Assembly: GCF_015354735.1 (NCBI RefSeq)
Contig: NZ_JACEFJ010000001.1
Span: 620,001 to 684,000, forward strand
Source: Pararhodonellum marinum
GTDB lineage: Bacteria > Bacteroidota > Bacteroidia > Cytophagales > Cyclobacteriaceae
DNA: 64,000 nucleotides
Reading direction: 5' to 3'
Each line of letters opens with the position of its first letter. Position 1 is the stretch's first letter. The translations under genes and the position numbers were made by a program. Under the pieces are notes generated by a model. That model did no database searches, was not told where the DNA came from, and worked only from the letters and a program-made list of their open reading frames with translations. Shown piece by piece: positions 35,579 through 43,971 of this stretch.

Positions 35579-36744
35579 CGGTTCTTATTGTTAAAACCCA
35601 ACCAGAGATTGAATTCCAGACTAAAACCCACAAAAGGATGAATCGCAATGTCGGCGTTGCTGTTGACACCAGAAGTGGAAGTAAGCGCCGCACCTGCATT
35701 AAATCGGATTATCCTGAAAATCGTATACCCCAATCCGGCATAAATTGGCCTACCTACCACTGGACCTGACACCGTATCACCTGCACTGTTTTCCATATTG
35801 ATCAAAAAGATTCCTGTAGAAATGGAGGCATTTCCTAAAAACCGTCTAAAAGTCCTGTTTCCTAAGGGAAGGGATAGACCCACATAAGGTCCAGTATCTG
35901 AATCAAGGTTGTTGAAATCTGTATTGAAAGCAATACCGCCATACCCTACATTTAGGGGAAGAGTGAGTTGTTTTTTCTCTGTGGGGTAGTTTTCCATCTC
36001 TCTTACATCTACCAGAGAAAGCATGTCGAAACTGAGGAACTGATCGACCTCAGCTTCAATAAGCTGGGTGAGCTCGTTGATGTATTGGTCGCCATAGACC
36101 GCTCTGTCATCGTCTACATTATCTTTGTTTTTCCCGAGGATGTTGAATCGGGCATTTTTCATTTTCAAATCATTTTTTTGTTTCAGCTTTTGTACTACAA
36201 TATCGCTGAATCCAGGCCATTCTTTGTTGATGAAATGCAAATAATAGGAAGTGCCTTCCCGAACAATCAAATTAAGATTTTCTATCATTTCCTTATCGGA
36301 ACTAAGGACTGTGATTCCTCTTCGGGTGACCCCTAGGTTTGATCTTACGTACCCTCTTAAATTTTGTCTTAAGGCATCTTTTAATGCCTGCACTTGGTCT
36401 TCATCCGCACGTTGATAAAATGAAAACTCAAGACTATAGTTGTCTCCACTTCTCAATGGGTCAGAGATAAAAAGTTCGTAATTGTTCACCTCATAGTTAA
36501 ACGGTGTTTTCCAAGTGTATTCATTAGCAGAATTGGGACTTTTGCCTTGGCGCAATACTTTTACTTTGACCATTGCAATTCCCTCAGGAAGTAAACCTCT
36601 AATGTAAAAGGGCTCTTCTGAAGGTAAAGGTACCCCGGCATTGATCGTGTTTTGAACGACATCAAAAGTCACGGTTTGTATTTGAGCTTCGACATTTGCA
36701 CACCAAATGAAACAAGAAACAATTAATGAGTAGATGTATTTCAT
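35575..36744 (-). CDS. Secreted protein of unknown function, probable outer-membrane barrel partner
   Basis: A 389-residue protein with a signal peptide (cleavage near NVEAQ). The first half contains mixed strands and a helical middle (residues ~110-250). The last ~140 residues have alternating hydrophobic strands with LPLNVGYGGIAFNTDF, YVGLSLPLGNR and FVGFSLEFNLWLGF, like an outer-membrane beta barrel. I know no named family. The stop codon overlaps the start of the OmpA gene, so the two products are very likely made together and work as a unit. Confidence 0.75.
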   Translation of the reverse strand: MKYIYSLIVSCFIWCANVEAQIQTVTFDVVQNTINAGVPLPSEEPFYIRGLLPEGIAMVKVKVLRQGKSPNSANEYTWKTPFNYEVNNYELFISDPLRSGDNYSLEFSFYQRADEDQVQALKDALRQNLRGYVRSNLGVTRRGITVLSSDKEMIENLNLIVREGTSYYLHFINKEWPGFSDIVVQKLKQKNDLKMKNARFNILGKNKDNVDDDRAVYGDQYINELTQLIEAEVDQFLSFDMLSLVDVREMENYPTEKKQLTLPLNVGYGGIAFNTDFNNLDSDTGPYVGLSLPLGNRTFRRFLGNASISTGIFLINMENSAGDTVSGPVVGRPIYAGLGYTIFRIIRFNAGAALTSTSGVNSNADIAIHPFVGFSLEFNLWLGFNNKNR

Positions 36745-36893
36745 GATTGATTATTAGAGGAGAAGGTAAAACTTTAACTTTCTTTTAAAGGATAATGGGA
36801 TATAAAAATATCCTGCCGATATCTATTTAAATATACCAAAAAAATACGGAATTGTTCAAAATATCGAAATATTTCTTGTTTATTGAATGTGAT

Positions 36894-37583
36894 TCAGGGT
36901 GTTTTGTTCAATTCTGCCACCATATCGATGACACCTAAGGAAGCTTTCTTTTCAATGGCAATCAGATTGTTTAGTGGCAAAAGGGCAGGTATTTTCACAT
37001 CAATGATATATTTAGGGATTTCTGGTCGCGCATATTGAACCAAACTTGCAGCCGGATACACCAAAAGGGAGGTTCCTACCACGGCAAATACATCTGCCTG
37101 ACTACTCCACTCAATGGCTGGCTCCATCATGGGCACCATTTCCCCAAACCAAACAATGTAGGGTCTCAGCTGACTACCCCTTTCACATTTATCACCCAAC
37201 TTTAATTCCCAACCTTCCATGTCATAAACCAAACTGGGGTCTACGGTACTTTGGGACTTGAATAGTTCCCCATGTAAGTGAATGACCTTGGATGACCCTG
37301 CTTTTTCATGGAGGTTATCTACATTTTGGGTAACTATGGTTACATCATATTCTTTTTCCAATGCAGCAAGTAAAAGATGGGCTTGATTGGGTTTGGCTTC
37401 AAGTGCTTGCTTACGCCTTTGGTTATAAAATTCCAAAACCACTTCTTTGTTTTTTTTCCAGCCCTGAGGGGAGGCCACTTCCATTACATCATGGCCTTCC
37501 CAAAGTCCATTGCTATCCCGAAAAGTAGCGATGCCACTTTCTTGGGATATTCCTGCCCCAGTTAATACAACTAGCTTTTTCAT
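36894..37583 (-). CDS. cobB: NAD-dependent deacylase, SIR2 family, zinc-cysteine-less type
   Basis: This 229-residue sirtuin has the NAD motifs GAGISQESGIATFR (9-22), TQNVDNLH (85-92) and the catalytic His H104 in HLHGE. Tyr53 and Arg56 (FYNQRR) fit the YxxR pocket of class III desuccinylases such as SIRT5. The zinc site is unusual: the protein contains only one cysteine (C133), and the sequence after HLHGE is LFKSQST where other sirtuins have CxxC. I recall the same in other Bacteroidota sirtuins, so it is probably a stable variant. The function is predicted deacylation of lysine using NAD. Confidence 0.9.
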   Translation of the reverse strand: MKKLVVLTGAGISQESGIATFRDSNGLWEGHDVMEVASPQGWKKNKEVVLEFYNQRRKQALEAKPNQAHLLLAALEKEYDVTIVTQNVDNLHEKAGSSKVIHLHGELFKSQSTVDPSLVYDMEGWELKLGDKCERGSQLRPYIVWFGEMVPMMEPAIEWSSQADVFAVVGTSLLVYPAASLVQYARPEIPKYIIDVKIPALLPLNNLIAIEKKASLGVIDMVAELNKTP

Positions 37584-37687
37584 GGGTTATCTTTCCCTCA
37601 ATATTTTAAAAATGTTCAACAAGTGCAAGGATTTGGGGTATTTATAAAAAATACTTGTCTGAACGGTACCAAAAAAATGTAGCGGAA

Positions 37688-37716
37688 AGAAAAAAACCAG
37701 GCACAGTTCCTGGTTT
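37688..37716 (-). terminator. Terminator behind topA
   Basis: AACCAGG (37695-37701) and CCTGGTT (37709-37715) form a seven-base stem with a short loop. On the minus strand a run of seven Ts follows directly. It lies just after the stop of topA (37719). Confidence 0.85.
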
Positions 37717-37718
37717 GA

Positions 37719-40040
37719 TCAACTTTTCTTTTTTGAAAACCTTCCTTTTTTCTTTTCAGGTTGATTTTCTATCAGCTCTATGGTTTCGGAATAGGACAAT
37801 TCCTCAGCGACCTTCGTCTTGGGAATTTTGAAATTGTTTTTACCAAACTTAATGTAAGGCCCCCATCTTCCGTTTAGTATTTGAATTTCAGGGTTTTCAT
37901 CAAACGTCTTGATGTGCTTTTTGGCATCAGCTTCCCTTTTGTCTTCAATGAGCTTGATGGCCTCTTGTTCTGTAATACTCAAAGGATCATGTTCCTTACC
38001 TAAGGAGACAAAATTACCATCATGCCGAATGTAAGGACCAAATCTCCCAATTGCAGCCGTGATTTTTTTATCTTCAAAGGCGCCCACTTCTCTTGGGAGT
38101 TTAAAGAGCTCTAAGGCATCTTCCAAAGTGATGCTTTCTATAAACTGTCCTTTTTTTAAGCTTGCGAACTGTTTGTTTTCATCTTCCTGGTCACCAATCT
38201 GAACCAATGGTCCGAACTTTCCCAAACGGGTAATTACAGGCTTTCCTGTAGCCGGATCATTGCCCAGTTCTCGTTGGGAATTGACATCAGCCCTGGCCAC
38301 ATTTGCCGTTTCCTCCACCCGGGTGTGAAATTTACCATAGAAATTGTCAATCATGTCCTCCCAATTTTGAGAACCATGGGCAATTTCATCAAACTCCTTT
38401 TCGACTTTGGCGGTGAATTTAAAATCAATTACAGTTGGGAAATGCTCAACAAGGAAGTCATTGACAACCATGGCAATGTTGGTGGGAAAAAGCTTGTTTT
38501 TGTCTGATCCCGCATTTTCTGTTTTTTCCGTCTTTTCGAAACTTTGGTCTTTGATGCGCATCTCGACATATTTTCTCGGGGTGCCATCTCTGGATTCCTT
38601 GATGACATAATTCCTTTTCTGAATGGTGGAAATGGTTGGTGCATAGGTGGAAGGGCGACCAATGCCCATTTCTTCCAGTTTCTTCACTAGGGAGGCTTCT
38701 GTATACCGGGCTGGAGGTCTTGTAAAGGTTTCTTTGGCCTTCATTTCATTCAGAACCAATGCCTGTCCAATGGTCAGCGGGGGCAATAACCCTTTGTTGC
38801 CATTTTCCTCGTCTTCCTCGTCTTCATCGGTACTTTCCAAGTAAACCTTTAGAAATCCCTCAAACTTGATCACTTCACCAGACGCAGCCAAAGTTTCACT
38901 TGAATTGGATATGCTGATGGTCACACTGGTTTTTTCCAGCTCGGCATCTGCCATTTGGGAGGCAATGGCCCTTTTCCAAATGAGTTCGTAAAGCCTTTGT
39001 TCGTTTCGGTCGGTTCCTGCCTCTGCTTGAGAAAAATCTGTAGGCCGAATGGCCTCGTGGGCCTCTTGAGCACCTTCAGATTTGGTAGTGAACTTTCGGG
39101 CTTTATGAAATTCATTTCCAAAGGCATGGGATATTTCTTGTTTTGCGGATGCCATGGCATCATCTGAAAGATTGACGCTATCGGTCCTCATATAGGTGAT
39201 CTTACCTGCCTCATAAAGCTTTTGGGCCACAGACATGGTCTGCGCCACAGAAAAACTCAATTTCCTACTTGCCTCCTGCTGAAGGGTGGAGGTGGTAAAT
39301 GGGGCAGCTGGAGTCTTTTTGGTAGGTTTTTTTTCCAGGTTTTGGATGGCATATTCCGCTTCCAAACAAGATTTCAAAAATGCTTCAGCATCTTCCTGTT
39401 TTTCAAACTTCTTAGGCAATTCAGCATGTAAGGTTTTACCTTTGACATCGAATAGCGCTGTAACCCTATAAGCTGATTTGGTGTTGAATTTCTCAATTTC
39501 TCTTTCCCGGTCTACAATGAAACGTACTGCAACAGATTGAACTCTTCCTGCTGACAATCCCGCCTTAACTTTTTTCCATAGCACCGGTGAAAGTTCAAAT
39601 CCTACCAACCTGTCCAAAATTCTCCTGGCTTGTTGGGCATTGACAAGGTCAATGTCAATCATTCTGGGGTTTTCGATGGCCTTGTTGATGGCGTTTTTGG
39701 TAATCTCCCTGAATACAATCCTTTTGGTATTTTCATCTTTAAGCTTCAATACCTCCTTAAGGTGCCAGGAAATGGCTTCTCCCTCACGGTCATCATCACT
39801 GGCCAGATAAATGGTCTCTGCATTCTTGACCAGATTTTTGAGATTTTTGATCACCTCTTTTTTATCAGCAGTTACCTCATAAGTAGGTTTGAATCGGTTC
39901 TGTATATCTATTGCTTTGTCACCTTTAGGCAAATCCCGCACATGCCCGTAACTGGACGCAACCTTAAAATCCTTGCCCAGATATCCCTCTATTGTTTTGG
40001 CTTTTGCCGGTGATTCTACAATGACTAAATTCTTTGACAT
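37719..40040 (-). CDS. topA: DNA topoisomerase I
   Basis: The 773-residue type IA topoisomerase has the TOPRIM motif SDDDREGE (81-88), the catalytic Tyr283 in ITYMRTDS, and the conserved HEAIRPTD block. The C-terminus has no CxxC zinc fingers. Instead it has topoisomerase C-terminal repeats centred on GPLVQIG, GPYIRHDG and GPYIKFG, and a basic Lys/Arg/Ser tail. An acidic stretch (ESTDEDEEDEENGNKG) interrupts the middle. It relaxes negatively supercoiled DNA and is essential in most bacteria. It reads leftward as a single gene with its own terminator. Confidence 0.97.
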   Translation of the reverse strand: MSKNLVIVESPAKAKTIEGYLGKDFKVASSYGHVRDLPKGDKAIDIQNRFKPTYEVTADKKEVIKNLKNLVKNAETIYLASDDDREGEAISWHLKEVLKLKDENTKRIVFREITKNAINKAIENPRMIDIDLVNAQQARRILDRLVGFELSPVLWKKVKAGLSAGRVQSVAVRFIVDREREIEKFNTKSAYRVTALFDVKGKTLHAELPKKFEKQEDAEAFLKSCLEAEYAIQNLEKKPTKKTPAAPFTTSTLQQEASRKLSFSVAQTMSVAQKLYEAGKITYMRTDSVNLSDDAMASAKQEISHAFGNEFHKARKFTTKSEGAQEAHEAIRPTDFSQAEAGTDRNEQRLYELIWKRAIASQMADAELEKTSVTISISNSSETLAASGEVIKFEGFLKVYLESTDEDEEDEENGNKGLLPPLTIGQALVLNEMKAKETFTRPPARYTEASLVKKLEEMGIGRPSTYAPTISTIQKRNYVIKESRDGTPRKYVEMRIKDQSFEKTEKTENAGSDKNKLFPTNIAMVVNDFLVEHFPTVIDFKFTAKVEKEFDEIAHGSQNWEDMIDNFYGKFHTRVEETANVARADVNSQRELGNDPATGKPVITRLGKFGPLVQIGDQEDENKQFASLKKGQFIESITLEDALELFKLPREVGAFEDKKITAAIGRFGPYIRHDGNFVSLGKEHDPLSITEQEAIKLIEDKREADAKKHIKTFDENPEIQILNGRWGPYIKFGKNNFKIPKTKVAEELSYSETIELIENQPEKKKGRFSKKKS

Positions 40041-40202
40041 ATTTAAAATGAGTTTTAGAAAAACAAAATTGTCCTTCCCATAAAAACCTAAAAATAGAAG
40101 CGATATATTTCTCCTCCAAATTTAAGCCAAAATCTCATTGAAATTGGCATGGTTATTTCCTTGTTAAACTCACCCACAATCACACTTTATAAGCACAAAG
40201 GA

Positions 40203-40676
40203 ATGAAACAACTGATGATTTTGAGACATGGAGAGGCTGGATTCCAAGATGATGGAATGGGAGACTTCGGCCGACAACTGACCACTTCGGGTAAATTCAG
40301 TTTGGAAAAACTTGCCCAGGTTTTAAAGGAGAGAAATTTGGTGTTTGACCTGCTGATCAAAAGTCCGGCCATCAGAACCTTACAGACTGCCGAAATAATC
40401 TTGGAAACAGTGCCTGTTCGGGAAGAAATTGAGCATGAGCAGATTTATGGAGGGTCAACTAAGTCACTTTTGGAGATCATCAATGCCATTCCCAAAGAAT
40501 ATGAAAAGGTATTGCTGGTGGGACATAACCCAGGAATCAGTGCTTTGGTAGGATACCTTACCAACGACTATCATTTGGTCATGACACCAGGAATGATGGT
40601 CGTTATGGATATTTTTGTCCCTTATTGGTCATTGGTTACCAATAGTTCTGGAACCTTAAAAGAAGTGTTGCAGTAA
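40203..40676 (+). CDS. sixA: SixA-like histidine phosphatase
   Basis: The ~157-residue protein belongs to the histidine phosphatase superfamily. The active-site motif is LRHGEAG near the N-terminus, with SPAIRTLQTAEII and the second conserved His in LVGHNPGISALVGYL. SixA enzymes remove phosphate from phosphohistidine on Hpt-type proteins; the substrate here cannot be told. ATG 40203 is used because the longer frame (from 40149) adds an unrelated leader. It is divergent from topA. Confidence 0.88.
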   Translation: MKQLMILRHGEAGFQDDGMGDFGRQLTTSGKFSLEKLAQVLKERNLVFDLLIKSPAIRTLQTAEIILETVPVREEIEHEQIYGGSTKSLLEIINAIPKEYEKVLLVGHNPGISALVGYLTNDYHLVMTPGMMVVMDIFVPYWSLVTNSSGTLKEVLQ

Positions 40677-40847
40677 AGTAATTTTTAGTCTCTAGGGTTG
40701 TCACTTTTAGATTGTTTTGATGCTTTTCCTAATTTCATCAATGAAGTATTTGTGGATATTTTTATAATTTTTGAGTAAAAATTCCCCAAATAGCCGCAAA
40801 GGCAATTAATTTTGAGCACCTTTAATTTTTGAAAAGAATTAATTCCC

Positions 40848-41912
40848 ATGAGTAAAAAACACGAACAGATGGATCAATTTGATCCCAATAGTTTAGGCGA
40901 ATCAGGTAGCCTTTTTGGTTTGCCATTCGATGAAGAAACAGCTGAGTTGGTTATCGTACCCGTACCCTGGGAGGTTACGGTTTCCTATTCTCCAGGGACG
41001 GCTGAAGGACCACAGGCTATTTTGGATGCCTCTACCCAAGTGGATCTCTTTCAGGAGGACATAAGAGATGCTTGGAAAATGGGGATTTATTTGTTTCCCA
41101 TTCCAGAAGATGTTCACCGTAGAAGTGATAGCTACAGGATCATGGCCAAAAATTATATCAATTGGTTGGAGGCTGGAAAGCCAGTGGATGAATCCGAGCG
41201 TTTTGCAGCTGTACCTACCATCATCAACAAGGCCTGCCAAGAGATGAATGATTGGGTTTATGACACCACCAAATCCTTACTGGAAAAGGGCAAATTGGTT
41301 GCCTTGTTGGGCGGGGACCACAGCACTCCTCTGGGGTTGATAAAAGCCATTTCAGAAAAATTTGACAGCTTTGGGATACTTCAGATCGATGCCCATGCGG
41401 ACCTTAGGATTGCGTATGAAGATTTTGAATACTCCCATGCCTCCATTGCCTACAATGCATTGAAGTTTCCCCAAATCAACAAACTGGTACAGGTAGGCAT
41501 TAGAGATTTGGGGGAAAAAGAAGCTTTTCTCGCCAGAGATAACAATAGGGTAGTAACTTTTTATGACAAAGATATCAAGGAGCAACAGTATGAAGGTAAA
41601 GCATGGAAAATCACCTGTGATGAAATCGTGATGCAATTGCCCCAGGATCTCTACATCACCATTGATATAGATGGATTTGACCCCAAGCTATGTCCCAATA
41701 CCGGCACGCCGGTTCCAGGTGGGTTTGAACTCGAGCAGATCATGTACCTGATAAAGCAAATTGTAAAGTCAGGCAAAAAAATTATTGGTTTTGACCTCGT
41801 GGAAGTAGCCACAGATGGAGTAGGGGATTGGGATGCCAATGTGGGGGCACGTGTGCTCTACAGAATGGCCAATCTTTTCGGGGCCTCCCAAGGATTGCTC
41901 GATCTCAAATAG
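40848..41912 (+). CDS. Arginase/agmatinase/formiminoglutamase family hydrolase
   Basis: The 354-residue ureohydrolase-fold protein has the metal motifs GGDHST (155-160), DAHADL (181-186) and DIDGFDP (273-279), followed by the family mark NTGTPVPGG. These place two manganese ions. The long N-terminal part and the linker around 100-150 differ from classic arginase and fit the Bacteroidota formimidoylglutamase/agmatinase-like group. The substrate (arginine, agmatine or formiminoglutamate) cannot be decided here, and no hut genes are adjacent. Its stop overlaps that of a convergent small gene by 8 bp. Confidence 0.88.
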   Translation: MSKKHEQMDQFDPNSLGESGSLFGLPFDEETAELVIVPVPWEVTVSYSPGTAEGPQAILDASTQVDLFQEDIRDAWKMGIYLFPIPEDVHRRSDSYRIMAKNYINWLEAGKPVDESERFAAVPTIINKACQEMNDWVYDTTKSLLEKGKLVALLGGDHSTPLGLIKAISEKFDSFGILQIDAHADLRIAYEDFEYSHASIAYNALKFPQINKLVQVGIRDLGEKEAFLARDNNRVVTFYDKDIKEQQYEGKAWKITCDEIVMQLPQDLYITIDIDGFDPKLCPNTGTPVPGGFELEQIMYLIKQIVKSGKKIIGFDLVEVATDGVGDWDANVGARVLYRMANLFGASQGLLDLK

Positions 41913-42117
41913 TCTTTGATTTTTCCCTGTCTTTTTTGAAGACCATAAAAATGGTTAATCCGGTCAAAAGGATGCCAATGATCAATAGGAGGTGTAGATT
42001 GGCTCCGATAAAATGGCCGATTTTGTAACCAATTTCATAACCACTTGTGGTGGCGGAGGAATCTGCCAACAGCAGGGATAGAGAAAGGAAGGGTAAAATT
42101 GAATTGATGATACTCAT
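41905..42117 (-). CDS. Small membrane protein, 70 aa
   Basis: Residues 1-20 are a hydrophobic leader, possibly a signal peptide (LSLLLADSSA), and residues 42-60 form a second hydrophobic segment (LHLLLIIGILLTGLTIFMVF) followed by a basic tail KKDREKSKT. No domain is known. It overlaps the 3' end of the arginase-family gene by 8 bp on the opposite strand. It is plausible as a one-helix inner-membrane microprotein. Confidence 0.5.
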   Translation of the reverse strand: MSIINSILPFLSLSLLLADSSATTSGYEIGYKIGHFIGANLHLLLIIGILLTGLTIFMVFKKDREKSKTI

Positions 42118-42153
42118 GGGCTTACTTAAGTTATTTTTCTGGTAATTTGACGG

Positions 42154-42933
42154 TCAAAAATCTGTGTGGGCTTTGGTCAGCCGAATGGGTTTGATCCATA
42201 TGTTTCGGAAGAATACATCATGGCCTTCTGCCTGCAACTTGATTGGTCCCGGTTGATTGGTGATGCCTTTTCCTTCATCATTTCCTCCATCAAGTCCTGA
42301 ATTGGGACCACCCCATACTTGTTGGATTTCTTTATCCTGGTGGATTTTCTCTCCGTTGAAATAAATGGTGACTCTTGCTTTTTCGTTTAATTCCCCATCT
42401 TTAAATCTCGCTGCTCTAAACCGGATGTCATAAGCATTCCATTTTCCGATTCCATGATAAGGATTCGATTGGGGTAGGTGTTCATTGATGATGGCTGCCA
42501 TGCCGTGGATGCCCTCATCACCATCCAAGATCTGTATTTCATATCGATTTTGGAGGTAGACTCCTGAATTTCCCCCTTCCGCTCCTACAAGGAATTCAAC
42601 GTGAAGATGAAAATCATTGAATTTCTCTTTTGTGATGATATCTGCTGCTCCATACAATCCGCCAGCAGCGGCTGGATCATTGCTGCTCACCACTGTGCCT
42701 TCATCTACAGGATCAGGTATGATTTCCCACTTTATGGGCAAGCTCGCTTGGAGACGTGGACCTTCCCAATAGGTCCACTTTTCATGCAACATGACTTCTG
42801 AGCCATCAAACAACACAGTGGCTCCATCTGGAGGGGGGGTGGATACTCCGGTCTGGGCAGATACGTCATGGATATTGAAGCAAATAAAAGTAAGTGTGAA
42901 AGCGCTTACTAGGGCTATTAGGCAATTATTCAT
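42154..42933 (-). CDS. DUF1080 (3-keto-disaccharide hydrolase-like) secreted protein
   Basis: A 259-residue secreted protein with a signal peptide (cleavage near DVSAQ, about residue 27). The DUF1080 concanavalin-like lectin/hydrolase fold shows in ATVLFDGSE, IITKEKFNDFHLHVEFL, GNSGVYLQNRYEIQILD and IHQDKEIQQVWGGPNSGLDGG. Some members hydrolyse 3-keto-glycosides, others bind glycans; the specific activity is unknown. The gene stands alone between a small membrane gene and the PorP/SprF gene. Confidence 0.87.
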   Translation of the reverse strand: MNNCLIALVSAFTLTFICFNIHDVSAQTGVSTPPPDGATVLFDGSEVMLHEKWTYWEGPRLQASLPIKWEIIPDPVDEGTVVSSNDPAAAGGLYGAADIITKEKFNDFHLHVEFLVGAEGGNSGVYLQNRYEIQILDGDEGIHGMAAIINEHLPQSNPYHGIGKWNAYDIRFRAARFKDGELNEKARVTIYFNGEKIHQDKEIQQVWGGPNSGLDGGNDEGKGITNQPGPIKLQAEGHDVFFRNIWIKPIRLTKAHTDF

Positions 42934-42984
42934 GACTTGTTTAAATATTGGGTCATGAATATAAAAATAATTTTTTAATCCACC

Positions 42985-43971
42985 TCAAAAACATTGAAGA
43001 GCTTTGGGTTTTTCATCTCTGGAACCAAAGTAGATTCCTACCGAGATTTCATGAGAATTGTTTCTGTAGTTGCTGAGTGCGTTGAGATTATAATCATAGG
43101 CATATCCCAATCTGAGGTTATTATTGGCAAATACTTCAAATATCATGGCCAAAGCATTTCTATCTCCTAATGGATTCCATCCTGATTCCCCTGAGTTATT
43201 GATACTTGACCGATATGCCGCTCCCAGCCAAAATTGGTTTAAGAACAAAAACATCCCATTGATGTCATAATTGGTAGGATTGTTGGCCACTTCTCTCACC
43301 AATATGGAGGGTTTGAAACTTACTTGTGGAGCAATGGGGAAAAAACCTCCGACTTGGAAATAATAGTGGATATCATGGACTCCAACAGCGATATCCTCTC
43401 TTTCCATACTTTTCTTTCCAATGACATTGAATGCGCTTAACCCAGCAAAAAAAGTTTCCGTGTGAAAGAATAATCCCAAATTCATGTTGGGGGTAAACAT
43501 GTTCATCCTGAAATTCGGGATGGTTTCATCCGTGATGTCATCGGGACTGAGCATGGTGCCGTCCAAAACGTATTCTGTTGCTCCAGCACTGACGCCTAAA
43601 CTCAGGTAGGCTTCTTGTCCCACCCGCACCTTATAGGCATAATTTGCCATGGCTTGATTGATCCTGGTAGCACCTATTTGGTCTGACATCATCGAAATGC
43701 CATAGCCCATTTTTTCATCCAGATCGGCCATGTCGGCGCTGACGGTAAAGGTTTTTGAAGCACCCGGAAAATTCACATACTGGCTTCTGAACGAGGATTG
43801 TACAAAAAGGTCCCCTTTGTATCCAGCATATCCAGGATTGATATGGAGCGTATTGAACACATATTGACTGAATTGGGGCAATTGCTGGCTATGTAGATTT
43901 GAAGCTGCAATGGCATTCCAAAACAATGCAATGAAAAATAGACGAAAAACTTGTTTCATGATCGATGTCAT
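42985..43971 (-). CDS. PorP/SprF family T9SS outer-membrane protein
   Basis: The 328-residue protein has a signal peptide (ending near HSQQ) and a 14-strand-like barrel pattern. The family marks are LPQFSQYVFNTLHINPGYAGYKGDLFVQSSFRSQYVNF at the mature N-terminus and NLRLGYAYDYN near the end. PorP/SprF proteins hold T9SS cargoes with type B tails on the cell surface or in the gliding machinery. It starts directly at the stop of the giant cargo gene (0 bp gap; ATG 43959 is also possible), so each SprF-like protein is presumably dedicated to its upstream partner. Confidence 0.9.
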   Translation of the reverse strand: MTSIMKQVFRLFFIALFWNAIAASNLHSQQLPQFSQYVFNTLHINPGYAGYKGDLFVQSSFRSQYVNFPGASKTFTVSADMADLDEKMGYGISMMSDQIGATRINQAMANYAYKVRVGQEAYLSLGVSAGATEYVLDGTMLSPDDITDETIPNFRMNMFTPNMNLGLFFHTETFFAGLSAFNVIGKKSMEREDIAVGVHDIHYYFQVGGFFPIAPQVSFKPSILVREVANNPTNYDINGMFLFLNQFWLGAAYRSSINNSGESGWNPLGDRNALAMIFEVFANNNLRLGYAYDYNLNALSNYRNNSHEISVGIYFGSRDEKPKALQCF

